A stretch of DNA of 64,000 nt. It comes from Halosegnis marinus (lineage in GTDB: Archaea; Halobacteriota; Halobacteria; Halobacteriales; Haloarculaceae). The notes below the pieces were generated by a model that was not told the origin of the DNA, searched no databases, and was given only the letters and a program-made list of their open reading frames with translations. Location: assembly GCF_029338355.1 (NCBI RefSeq), contig NZ_CP119802.1:186001-250000 (forward strand), written 5' to 3'. Shown here piece by piece: positions 1 through 7,042 of this stretch (the first letter of the stretch is position 1; the number at the start of each line of letters is the position of its first letter). Made by a program: the position numbers and the translations under genes.

Positions 1-570
1 CGCGATGCGCTTCAGCGCCTTCTCGTCGAACGCGATACCCTCCTTCCGGCAGAGGTCCCGCAGGACGGGGACGATGGAGCGGGAGGACACGTCGCGGAAC
101 TCGATGGTGCGACAGGCGTCGCGGAGGCCGCGCGACATGTCGTAGAACTCGTTCGCGATGAGGACCATCGGCTGGCTGGCCTCCTTCACGATGCGGGTGA
201 CGGCGCGCGCGCCGCCCCGGTCGTAGGTGCCGTGGATGTTGTCCGCCTCGTCCATGATCACGAGGCGACGCCCCGGCTCCCCCTCCGCCGACTGCGTGAG
301 CGTGCTCGACTTGGCCGCCTCGCCCGCCACCCGGTCGATGACGTCGCCCGTGCGCTGGTCCGAGGCGTTGAGTTCGATGACGGGCCACCCCATGTCGTTG
401 GCGAGCGCGTGGGCCGCGCTCGTCTTCCCGACGCCCGGCGACCCGTGGAGGATGACGGCCTCGCGGTGGTCGTCCCACGTCTCGGCCCACTCGCGGAGCG
501 CGTCGCGCGCCTTGTCGTTGCCGCGCACCTCCGAGAGCGTCGAGGGGCGGTACTTCTCCGTCCAGTCCAT
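1..570 (-). CDS. rfcL: Replication factor C large subunit (3' end outside window)
   Basis: The AAA+ clamp-loader large subunit loads the PCNA sliding clamp at primer-template junctions. The first 190 residues are present. They begin MDWTEKYRPSTLSEVRGND, the standard archaeal RFC N-terminus. Walker A (GSPGVGKT) is at residues 43-50 and the Walker B DEAD motif at 107-110. The C-terminal collar and PCNA-binding tail lie beyond base 1. The ATG at 568-570 is chosen because it begins exactly at the conserved N-terminus. The gene diverges from the acetyltransferase at 676, so 571-675 holds both promoters. The identification is firm; only the truncation limits it. Confidence 0.95.
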   Translation of the reverse strand, partial: MDWTEKYRPSTLSEVRGNDKARDALREWAETWDDHREAVILHGSPGVGKTSAAHALANDMGWPVIELNASDQRTGDVIDRVAGEAAKSSTLTQSAEGEPGRRLVIMDEADNIHGTYDRGGARAVTRIVKEASQPMVLIANEFYDMSRGLRDACRTIEFRDVSSRSIVPVLRDLCRKEGIAFDEKALKRIA

Positions 571-647
571 TACCATGGGGTCGGCGCGTCCGGGGTGTGA
601 AGGTTTCGGACGCGCCCCCGGCACGGCCACCCACGCCGGGGAACCGC

Positions 648-653
648 TTTAGT
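648..653 (+). promoter_or_regulatory. TATA-like element for the acetyltransferase at 676
   Basis: TTTAGT lies 23-28 nt before the ATG at 676, inside CCGCTTTAGTCC. This is the spacing expected for a leaderless haloarchaeal transcript. It is an inference from position and composition only. Confidence 0.4.
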
Positions 654-675
654 CCGGACCCGGCGACCCGCCGGT

Positions 676-1278
676 ATGTCGCTGTTCCCCGCGACGATGG
701 AGACGGACCGCCTCCGCTTCGAGGCGATACGGCCCGGGAGCCTCGACCCCGTCGAGATGTACGAACACGTCCGGCCGGACGCGCCGGCCATCGACGAGGT
801 CACGCGGTACCTCAGGTGGGGACCGCACCCGACGCCGAAGGCGACCGCGGAGTTCGTGGCCCGGGCCGGCGAGGCGTACGAGGCGAGCGAGGACGTCCAC
901 TACACCGTCCGACCGACGGAGGGCGACCTCGCGGGCGAGTTCCTCGGCACCGCCGGCTTCCACCCCGACTGGGACCGCGAGGTCGCCACCCTCGGCGTCT
1001 GGTTCCGGGAGGTCGCGTGGGGCAACGGCTACTCGGGCGAGCGGGCGGCCCGGATGCTCGAACTCGCCTTCGAGCGGCTGGACCTCGCGTACGTGAAGAT
1101 CGACCACGACGCGCGAAACGAGCGGTCGCGCCGCGCCATCGAGAAGTACGTGGAGCGGTTCGGCGGCCGGAAGGAGGGAACCCTGCGCAACGGCGCGGTC
1201 ACGGAGGACGGCGAGCCGTACGACGCGGTCCGCTACTCGATAGCCCGCGAGGAGTGGGCCGCCGCGACCGAGCCATAA
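676..1278 (+). CDS. GNAT-family N-acetyltransferase (RimJ/RimL-like)
   Basis: A 200-residue protein predicted to move an acetyl group from acetyl-CoA to an amine, perhaps a protein N-terminus as in RimJ/RimL. The opening METDRLRFEAIRP is the usual start of the RimJ/RimL branch (residues 8-20). The middle has the beta-strand FLGTAGFHPDWDREVATLGVWF followed by WGNGYSGERAARMLEL, which is the acetyl-CoA-binding turn and helix. The last part, AYVKIDHDARNERSRRAIEKYVERFGG, is the conserved GNAT C-terminal helix region. The substrate cannot be told from sequence. It is a single gene divergent from rfcL. Confidence 0.85.
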   Translation: MSLFPATMETDRLRFEAIRPGSLDPVEMYEHVRPDAPAIDEVTRYLRWGPHPTPKATAEFVARAGEAYEASEDVHYTVRPTEGDLAGEFLGTAGFHPDWDREVATLGVWFREVAWGNGYSGERAARMLELAFERLDLAYVKIDHDARNERSRRAIEKYVERFGGRKEGTLRNGAVTEDGEPYDAVRYSIAREEWAAATEP

Positions 1279-1310
1279 TTTACTTCAGCCGCGCTCGCGA
1301 AAAAGGACCG

Positions 1311-1868
1311 ATGGCTGACAACGGAATAGCGGAGCGTGTACCGTTCGGCGTCGGCGCGGCCGCCGGCGCGGGTGCGTGGGTCCTCGGCTACCTCGTGACG
1401 TATCTCGTCGCGTCGAGCGACATCCAGAACTCCCTGTTCGGACAGGTGCTGGAGGCCGCGGAGATCGGGACCTGGCAGGTCGTCGGCTGGGTGTTCTACA
1501 ACGCGCACTTCGTGAACACGAACGTCGACCTCGGCTTCTTCGGCTCCGGCGCGACGAACGCTATCGGGGGCGACGGCGGCTTCACCGTCCTCCTGTACGT
1601 CGTGCCGCCGCTCCTGCTGCTCGGCGCGGGCCTCGCCGTCGGACGGGCGGCCGGCGCGGGGTCGCTGGACGCAGCGAACGCGGCCGTCGCCGGCGCGTCG
1701 ACCGTCATCGGCTACGGCCTGCTCTCGGTCGTCGGCGTCTTCCTGTTCGCGACGGAGAGCGTGACGCCCGACCTCGTGACGGGCATCCTGCTCGGGGGCC
1801 TGCTGTACCCGGTCGTGTTCGGCGCGGTCGGCGGCTTCGTCGCCAAGGCGACCGAGGGCGGCGCGTAG
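1311..1868 (+). CDS. Conserved haloarchaeal membrane protein, function unknown
   Basis: A 185-residue integral membrane protein starting MADNGIAERVPFGVGAAAG. The ATG at 1311 is chosen because the membrane protein begins there, with TTTACTTC (1280-1287) about 25-30 nt upstream as a TATA-like element. Hydrophobic segments are visible at roughly residues 12-34, 88-108, 118-145 and 153-178. A polar loop (about 35-85) contains a Phe/Asn-rich stretch, VNTNVDLGFFGSGATNAIGG. I see no catalytic motif. It resembles haloarchaeal families of small four-helix membrane proteins of unknown role. The end is 2 nt from the convergent acetyltransferase. Confidence 0.75.
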   Translation: MADNGIAERVPFGVGAAAGAGAWVLGYLVTYLVASSDIQNSLFGQVLEAAEIGTWQVVGWVFYNAHFVNTNVDLGFFGSGATNAIGGDGGFTVLLYVVPPLLLLGAGLAVGRAAGAGSLDAANAAVAGASTVIGYGLLSVVGVFLFATESVTPDLVTGILLGGLLYPVVFGAVGGFVAKATEGGA

Positions 1869-1869
1869 C

Positions 1870-2379
1870 TCACAGCTCCCGGGCGACCATCTCCCCCCAG
1901 TGGGAGAAGCCGTGTCGCTCGTAGAAGGCGCGGGCCCGCTCGTTCTCCCGGTCCACGTCCAGTACCACCCGGTCGAGCGGCAGGTCCTGGGAGCGCGCGT
2001 GGTCGAGGCCGCGCGCGAACAGGTCGTCCGCGAGGCCCGTCCCCCGGCGCGCGGGCCGGACGTACACCTCGTTCACGACGGCGGCGTCCCAGACGAAGGC
2101 CAGCCGCTCGGGGAGGAGGAAGACGTAGCCGTCGAGTCCGTCCGCGCCCGGCGCGACGAACACGCAGTCCTCGTCGGCGACACACCGCCGCACCCACGCG
2201 AGCCAGCGGTCGCGGTACGCGTCGTCCAGTTTCGCGTCGTAGGCGGCGGCCTTCGCGTCGTCGCCGGCCGCGCCCATGTCGCTCTCGAAGCGCCGCTTGA
2301 GCGCCCACAGCGCCTCCTCGTCGCGGTCGGGGTCGTACGGGCGGACGGTCACGTCCCCTCCCTCGCACCCGTCAGTCAT
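1870..2379 (-). CDS. GNAT-family N-acetyltransferase
   Basis: A 169-residue acetyltransferase of the GNAT fold, unrelated in detail to the one at 676. Residues 9-25 (VTVRPYDPDRDEEALWA) form the first strand and helix. NEVYVRPARRGTGLADDLFARG (about 105-126) is the acetyl-CoA-binding motif A with the R-x-x-G-x-G loop. LDVDRENERARAFYERHGF is the typical GNAT motif B ending. Its first 8 nt overlap the end of the gene at 2372, so the two are probably one transcript with the membrane proteins upstream. The acyl acceptor is unknown. Confidence 0.85.
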   Translation of the reverse strand: MTDGCEGGDVTVRPYDPDRDEEALWALKRRFESDMGAAGDDAKAAAYDAKLDDAYRDRWLAWVRRCVADEDCVFVAPGADGLDGYVFLLPERLAFVWDAAVVNEVYVRPARRGTGLADDLFARGLDHARSQDLPLDRVVLDVDRENERARAFYERHGFSHWGEMVAREL

Positions 2380-3064
2380 CAGCGTCCCGGAGTCGCCACC
2401 ACGTCGCCGCGACGCCCGCGAGTATCAGGGTGACGTGCCAGCCGCGGTAGACGACCGGGAAGACGCGCTCGGCGCCGGCGTCGGAGCCGCGCTGCGGGTC
2501 CACGCCGCTCGCCACGTGGACCTCCTCGGTCGAGCCCTGCTGGCCCACGTCGACGCTCGGCGCGCCGCCACCGCCGCCGGTCGCGTTCCCCGCGGAGCCG
2601 TCGGGGGCGGGCGCGGACTCGAACGTGACGTTCACGAACGTCTGGTAGAGGCCGTCGGCGGTCGAGTACCCGGCGCGACCCCCTATCTCGACGAACTGGT
2701 CGTAGAGCGGGTAGAGCGGGTTCGCGCCCAGCGCGGTGAAGAGGTCGAGGCCGACGCCGGCGACGACGTAGCCGGCGAGCGCGACCCACGCGACGCGGAC
2801 CCCGTAGTCGTCGTATCGGCCCCGGAGCCACGACTCCGGGCGGCGCGCGTCCCACCACAGCAGGGTCGCGAGCGTACCGGGGAGCAGCAGGGTGTGGAAC
2901 GCGGCGCGGTGGGCCGACTCGACGACGAGCGCGACGAACACGTCGAGGTCCGGGAAGACGGTCGCCGCCGCCACGACGGCCGCGGCCCGGCGGTCGAAGT
3001 CGCTCCCGAGCAGGCCGGCCGCGAGCAGCAGCGCGAAGGCCACGTGGAGGACGGTCGAGGGCAT
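2372..3064 (-). CDS. Membrane-bound metal-dependent hydrolase, YdjM/DUF457-like (copy 1)
   Basis: A 230-residue membrane protein resembling the LexA-binding inner-membrane hydrolase family (YdjM, DUF457). The pattern expected for that family is present: His7 in the first helix, the acidic pair PDLD at D39/D41, and paired histidines H52 and H57 (HRAAFH). Further on it shares the block DARRPxSWLRxRY and GVRVAWVAL with its neighbour at 3064. The C-terminal third has an exported Gly/Thr-rich loop and a final membrane helix. It overlaps the upstream paralogue by 1 nt and the downstream acetyltransferase by 8 nt, which indicates an operon. The substrate is unknown. Confidence 0.75.
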   Translation of the reverse strand: MPSTVLHVAFALLLAAGLLGSDFDRRAAAVVAAATVFPDLDVFVALVVESAHRAAFHTLLLPGTLATLLWWDARRPESWLRGRYDDYGVRVAWVALAGYVVAGVGLDLFTALGANPLYPLYDQFVEIGGRAGYSTADGLYQTFVNVTFESAPAPDGSAGNATGGGGGAPSVDVGQQGSTEEVHVASGVDPQRGSDAGAERVFPVVYRGWHVTLILAGVAATWWRLRDADD

Positions 3065-3711
3065 CAGCGCTCACCCCGCCGGAACAGACGCCCCCCGGCT
3101 ACGACCGCGCCCGCGAGGACGACGAGCAGCTGCCACCCCGAGCCGACGAGGACGAGGTCGCGGACGACGCCGGTGTCGGGACCGTCGGCGGGGTTCAGGA
3201 ACGTGGCGATGTGGCGGCCGCCCGCCACGGTGCCCGACCCGGCCTCGGGGAACAGTTCGCCGCCGCCGAGGTTCGGCTTCACGAGCGTGAACAGGGCTCC
3301 CTCGGTCGTCGAGTAGCCGACCTTCCCGACGACGCCGAAGAAGCGGCCGTGGACCGGCCACAGCACCGCGGCGCTCTCGACGTTGAACAGGTCGAGCGCG
3401 ACGGCGAAACAGCAGGCGGCGAGCGCGACCCACGCGACGCGGACCCCGCGGTCGCCGTATCTCGACCGGAGCCACGAGTCCGGACGGCGCGCGTCCCAGC
3501 GGACGGCGAGGCCGACGAGGAGGGGTATCCAGACGTTGTGGAGCGCGGCGTTATGGAGTCCCTCGAAGACCACGTCGATGACCGCGTCGAGGTCGGGGGC
3601 GATGCCGGCGGCGACGACGACGGCGAGGCTCCGGGGCGTCAGGTCGCGCTCGTCGAGGAGGGCGGCCGCGAGCAGCGCCGCGAGACCGGCGGCGACGAGC
3701 GCGGACGGCAT
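3064..3711 (-). CDS. YdjM/DUF457-like membrane protein (copy 2, lacks the first His)
   Basis: A 215-residue paralogue of the protein at 2372, arranged head to tail with a 1-nt overlap (TGATG). It keeps the acidic pair D40/D42 and the two histidines H53/H58 (HNAALH). The N-terminal helix reads MPSALVAAGLAALLAAALL, with no histidine where copy 1 has His7. The shared block DARRPDSWLRSRYGDRGVRVAWVAL confirms tandem duplication and divergence. Four to five hydrophobic segments are visible, plus a C-terminal helix. If family members bind metal through that first His, this copy may be altered in catalysis. It is the first gene of the leftward run. Confidence 0.72.
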   Translation of the reverse strand: MPSALVAAGLAALLAAALLDERDLTPRSLAVVVAAGIAPDLDAVIDVVFEGLHNAALHNVWIPLLVGLAVRWDARRPDSWLRSRYGDRGVRVAWVALAACCFAVALDLFNVESAAVLWPVHGRFFGVVGKVGYSTTEGALFTLVKPNLGGGELFPEAGSGTVAGGRHIATFLNPADGPDTGVVRDLVLVGSGWQLLVVLAGAVVAGGRLFRRGER

Positions 3712-3734
3712 ACCGGCCGGCAGGGGGGAACCGA

Positions 3735-3740
3735 CTTAAG
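3735..3740. promoter_or_regulatory. Palindromic TATA-like CTTAAG between divergent genes
   Basis: CTTAAG sits 24-29 nt upstream of both the minus-strand start at 3711 and the plus-strand start at 3762. In this 50-bp GC-rich gap it is the only AT-rich hexamer. A symmetrical element could therefore serve both directions. This is inferred from spacing. Confidence 0.45.
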
Positions 3741-3761
3741 CGCCGCGGCGGTCCCCAGGGT

Positions 3762-4478
3762 ATGGACCGGACGGCGCGCCAGCAGTTGGCCGAACACATG
3801 GCCGGCGAGGTGACGATGAGCGACGAGCCGGGCGCGACCCTCCGGAAGTGGCGCGAGGAGTTCGACGTGACGGGCGCGGCCCTGGCCGAGGCGCTCGACG
3901 TGTCGCCCTCCGTCGTCTCCGACTACGAGTCGGGGCGGCGCGACTCCCCGGGTATCGGCGTCGTCCGGCGGTTCGTGGAGGGACTGCTCGACATCGACGA
4001 GGCGCGCGGCGGCGACCGCCTGCGCCAGTTCGCGCGCGTCCTCTCGGCGGGCTTCGAGTCCGACATCGTCCACGACCTGCGGGAGTACCCGGCGACGGTG
4101 CCGCTCCGGCGGTTCTACTCGGCGGTCGAGGCGCGGGAGGTGGCCGGGACCGGCGGCGGCGGTCCCTCGCGGCTCGCCGGTCACACCGTCATCAACTCGA
4201 TACAGGCCATCTCGCGGCTCTCCTCCGAGGAGTTCTACCGGCTGTACGGCCAGTCCACGAACCGCGCGCTCGTCTTCACGGACGTGACGCGCGGCGAGGG
4301 ACCGCTGGTCGCGCTCCGGGTCGTCACGCCGACGCCGACAGCGGTCGTGCTTCACGGGCTCTCGGAGGAGGAGCTATGGGAACACGCTCCGCGGCTCGCG
4401 AACGCCGACGGCTACTCGCTCGCCGTGACCGAGGAGCCGCTCGACTCGATGCTGGCCGCGCTGCGCGACCTCCCCTAG
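3762..4478 (+). CDS. HTH transcriptional regulator, XRE-type N-terminus (COG1709-like)
   Basis: A 238-residue DNA-binding protein. Residues about 25-70 (LRKWREEFDVTGAALAEALDVSPSVVSDYESGRRDSPGIG) form a clear lambda-repressor/XRE helix-turn-helix. A long archaeal C-terminal domain (about 95-238) includes HTVINSIQAISRLSSEEFYRLYGQSTNRALVF and a repetitive-looking RVVTPTPTAVVLHGL strand. Archaeal proteins with this layout are annotated as predicted regulators (COG1709); their ligand is not known. It diverges from the YdjM-like operon. Its stop codon overlaps the convergent gene at 4475 by 4 nt. Confidence 0.8.
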   Translation: MDRTARQQLAEHMAGEVTMSDEPGATLRKWREEFDVTGAALAEALDVSPSVVSDYESGRRDSPGIGVVRRFVEGLLDIDEARGGDRLRQFARVLSAGFESDIVHDLREYPATVPLRRFYSAVEAREVAGTGGGGPSRLAGHTVINSIQAISRLSSEEFYRLYGQSTNRALVFTDVTRGEGPLVALRVVTPTPTAVVLHGLSEEELWEHAPRLANADGYSLAVTEEPLDSMLAALRDLP

Positions 4479-4708
4479 TGGCGGTGGGTGAAGAGCAGGG
4501 TGTCGTCGTCGTGTCTGGAGACACAGAGGTCGAGCAGCCGGCTGAGTTCGAGCGAGGTCTCCTCGTCGTGGACGACGACGAGGTCGTCGAACGGCTCCCC
4601 GCAGGCGGGGCAGGCGACGCTGACGGTGTTGCGGTAACTGGAGACGCCGCCGCCGGACTCGGTCGGCGTCAGCGAGGAAACGAGTTCGTCGTACTCCGCG
4701 GAATCCAT
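4475..4708 (-). CDS. Small haloarchaeal CxxC protein, function unknown
   Basis: A 77-residue protein: MDSAEYDELVSSLTPTESGG, then YRNTVSVACPACGEPFDDLVVV and a tail with ELSRLLDLCVSRHDDDTLLFTHRH. One CPAC pair at residues about 33-36, a later Cys and a His cluster could bind zinc, but only one complete CxxC is visible. Small proteins of this layout are common in haloarchaea and mostly uncharacterised. A TATA-like AACTAAG on the minus strand (about 4731-4737) lies about 25 nt upstream, so it probably has its own promoter. I do not assign a function. Confidence 0.65.
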   Translation of the reverse strand: MDSAEYDELVSSLTPTESGGGVSSYRNTVSVACPACGEPFDDLVVVHDEETSLELSRLLDLCVSRHDDDTLLFTHRH

Positions 4709-4740
4709 ACCGGCCCCACAGGACGCGGGGGCTTAGTTTT

Positions 4741-6078
4741 TCACTCGACGTAGCGGTACTTCCGCTCGCCCATCCGACCCCACCCGTCGAAGACGAACTC
4801 GTCCTCGGGGGCCGTGAACTCCTCGAAGTCGCGGTCCTTCGAGTGGTCGTGGGCGGCGTGGACGCGCTCGTACTCCTCGAAGGTGAGGTCGTAGCGGTCG
4901 GCGACCTGCTCGTCGATGTTCAGGCCGGCTATCTCCTCGTCCCAGCCGGGCTGGACGGTCTCGTGGTGGACCTCCGCCTGCGCGCCCGAGCCGTAGGAGG
5001 CGACGAAGATGCGCTCGCCGGTCATGTCGCGGCCCTCGGAGAGCGCGCGCTTCAGGCCCGCGATGCGGGCGATGTGGACCGACCCGGTGTACCAGTTGCC
5101 GACCCGCCGCGAGATGTCGAGCGTCGGGTCGATGGTGGCGTCGTACCACGCCGCGTACCGGTCCGTCCCCTTCAGGTCGTCCGTGTACGCGCTGACCGCC
5201 TCGGAGAACGCCTCGTCGTCGTCGAACTCCTCGCGCCGGGGTTGCATCCCGATGGCGTCCGCGAGTTCCTCCTCGATCTCCGTGTCCCGGGTGATGTGCC
5301 GGTAGGCGAGCAGCGCGGCCTTCCGCACCATCCCCGGGAACGGCGTGTGGAACGGCGCGTACACGAAGTCGTCGGGGTGGAGGTCGCCGGCGACCGACTC
5401 GTAGTCCTCCACGGCCTCGCGCATCCGGGCGAGGTACACCTGCACCGAGCGCTTGCCGTCCACGCTCGGGAACTGCTGGTTCGGCTTGAGGAAGTCCGTC
5501 TCGTCGGCGCTGCCGTACCCCTGCGCGTCCGAGAGCGTGACGAGGTCCGGGTCCTCGGAGACGAGCATCGCCACCGCGCCCGCGCCCTGCGTCGCCTCGC
5601 CGGGGTCGTCGCGCGCGTACAGCGCCGTGTCCGTCGCGACGACGATGGCCGACCGGCCGCGGTTACGGCCCGCACGGATCCAGTTGTACGCGTCGTCGAT
5701 GGCCTGCGTGCCGGCGACGCAGGCGAACTTCCGCTCCCCCTTGTTGGCGTGGTGGAAGTCGCCGTCGAACGTCTGTTCGAGACAGCCCGCGATGTACGTC
5801 GAGATGGGCTTGGAGTTGTCGAACGACGACTCCGTCGCCACGTCGATGCGGCCGACGTCGTCGGGCGAGAGGTCGTGTCGCTCCATCAGCCGCTTGCAGG
5901 CGTTCGCGCCCATCGTGACGATGTCCTCGTAGGTGTCGGGGAACGACGACTCGAACAGGCCGAGCCCCTTCGTGTACTTCGCGGGGTCGTCGCCCTTCTC
6001 CGGGGCGAACGTCTCCGCGAGGTCGAGTTTCAGCTTCCCGGTCCAGATTTCGACCGCGTCGATGCCGACGTCGCTCAT
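4741..6078 (-). CDS. hmgB: Hydroxymethylglutaryl-CoA synthase
   Basis: A 445-residue enzyme that condenses acetyl-CoA with acetoacetyl-CoA to HMG-CoA, the entry to the mevalonate pathway for archaeal isoprenoid lipids. Active-site positions match the family: Glu83 (ATESSFDNSKP), nucleophile Cys120 (FACVAGTQA) and His244 (YAPFHTPFPGM). The C-terminal segment VGNWYTGSVHIARIAGL and FVASYGSGAQAEVHHETV is also characteristic. The length is close to eukaryotic/haloarchaeal HMGS rather than the shorter methanogen type. The start MSDVGIDAVEIWTG matches the conserved N-terminus. It appears to be a single gene. Confidence 0.95.
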   Translation of the reverse strand: MSDVGIDAVEIWTGKLKLDLAETFAPEKGDDPAKYTKGLGLFESSFPDTYEDIVTMGANACKRLMERHDLSPDDVGRIDVATESSFDNSKPISTYIAGCLEQTFDGDFHHANKGERKFACVAGTQAIDDAYNWIRAGRNRGRSAIVVATDTALYARDDPGEATQGAGAVAMLVSEDPDLVTLSDAQGYGSADETDFLKPNQQFPSVDGKRSVQVYLARMREAVEDYESVAGDLHPDDFVYAPFHTPFPGMVRKAALLAYRHITRDTEIEEELADAIGMQPRREEFDDDEAFSEAVSAYTDDLKGTDRYAAWYDATIDPTLDISRRVGNWYTGSVHIARIAGLKRALSEGRDMTGERIFVASYGSGAQAEVHHETVQPGWDEEIAGLNIDEQVADRYDLTFEEYERVHAAHDHSKDRDFEEFTAPEDEFVFDGWGRMGERKYRYVE

Positions 6079-6148
6079 ACCTGCCGGTCGTAGTCCCGGT
6101 ATAAGGACCTGACGACGACGAGTTCGTCGTGTGTCGAACTGCGTCGAA

Positions 6149-7042
6149 CTACTCGGTCAGCGGGGCCGTGTCCCCCGTGCCGTCGAGGAACGCCGTGTAG
6201 GTGCGCTCGTTCCCGGCCGCGTCGCGCACCGTCACCTCGACGTAGACGCCGTTCGTCTCCCGCCGCGGGTCGTTGACCTTGACCTCCCCGAGCGACAGCG
6301 TCGTCGTCTCCGCCGCGCGGACCGACTCGCGAGCGACCTCCCGGCGCTCGACGGTGACGACCCCGTCGCGCTGCTCGGCGAAGGCGACGTAGGTGACCGA
6401 GACGACGTCGTCGCCGAAGGTCCCGTCGAACCGAACCGCGTCGGCGTTCGCGCCACGGCCGTCGACCGTCGCCGTCAGGTCGGCTGTCGGCGGCGTCGTG
6501 TCCGACGGTGTCGGCGTGGGAGTCGGTGTCGGCGTCGGCGTGGGAGTCGGGGTCGGGGTCGGCGTCGATGTGGCCGTCGGCGTCGGGGTCGGCGTCGGGG
6601 TGGCCGACGGCCGCGGCGTCCCCTCGGGCGTCGCCCCCCGCGCGTACACGCTCTCGGAGAAGTACACCTCGCCGCTCGGCCCGTGGACCACCTGCACGCG
6701 CACGAGCGACCCGGCCGCGGCCGCCGGGTCGAGGTCGATGCGGACCGCGTCGCCCGGCGCGAACCGCTCGCCCGCGACCGTGTTGAGCGCGACCCGCTCC
6801 GTGGTGTTCGCCGTAGCGACGACGACGGTCACGTCCGCGGCCGGAACCGAATCGCCGCCGCCGTGAACGACGGTGACGGCGTCGGTGGTGGACGAGACCT
6901 CCGCGCCGACGAAGGGCCCGGTCGAGGCGTCGACGTCGAGGACCAGTGGCGCCGCGACCGCGCTCACGACGGAGACGGCGATGACGGAGAGGAGGATGAC
7001 GCCGAGTTGTTGGGATTGGGCGCGAGTATCGGTGTCGGTCAT
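6149..7042 (-). CDS. Type IV pilin-like exported protein with Thr-Pro linker
   Basis: A 297-residue protein. Residues 7-35 (RAQSQQLGVILLSVIAVSVVSAVAA) form a class III signal/pilin N-terminus: a charged residue, a short cleavage region and a hydrophobic helix, as in archaeal type IV pilin-like proteins. A beta-rich domain follows (36-135, with VYFSESVYARG at its end). A linker of Thr-Pro dipeptides spans about 138-185. The C-terminal immunoglobulin-like domain (186-290) reads DTTPPTADLTATVDG...VYVEVTVRDAAGNERTYTAFLDG. The layout suggests a surface filament or envelope protein with a stalk. The start overlaps the stop of the upstream pilin-like gene (ATGA), so the two are translated together. 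Confidence 0.75.
   Translation of the reverse strand: MTDTDTRAQSQQLGVILLSVIAVSVVSAVAAPLVLDVDASTGPFVGAEVSSTTDAVTVVHGGGDSVPAADVTVVVATANTTERVALNTVAGERFAPGDAVRIDLDPAAAAGSLVRVQVVHGPSGEVYFSESVYARGATPEGTPRPSATPTPTPTPTATSTPTPTPTPTPTPTPTPTPTPSDTTPPTADLTATVDGRGANADAVRFDGTFGDDVVSVTYVAFAEQRDGVVTVERREVARESVRAAETTTLSLGEVKVNDPRRETNGVYVEVTVRDAAGNERTYTAFLDGTGDTAPLTE
6503..6610. repeat. Hexanucleotide-type tandem repeat encoding (Thr-Pro)n
   Basis: Degenerate tandem copies of GGNGTC (plus strand) run across this stretch and encode alternating Thr and Pro in the gene at 6149-7042. It is a coding low-complexity repeat. Slippage could change the length of the surface linker between strains. Confidence 0.85.

Noticed and set aside
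6503-6610. Regular short repeats that might suggest a repeat array or CRISPR-like element
   Set aside because: The unit is a 6-nt degenerate word in frame with a Thr-Pro linker; there are no spacers and no cas genes.
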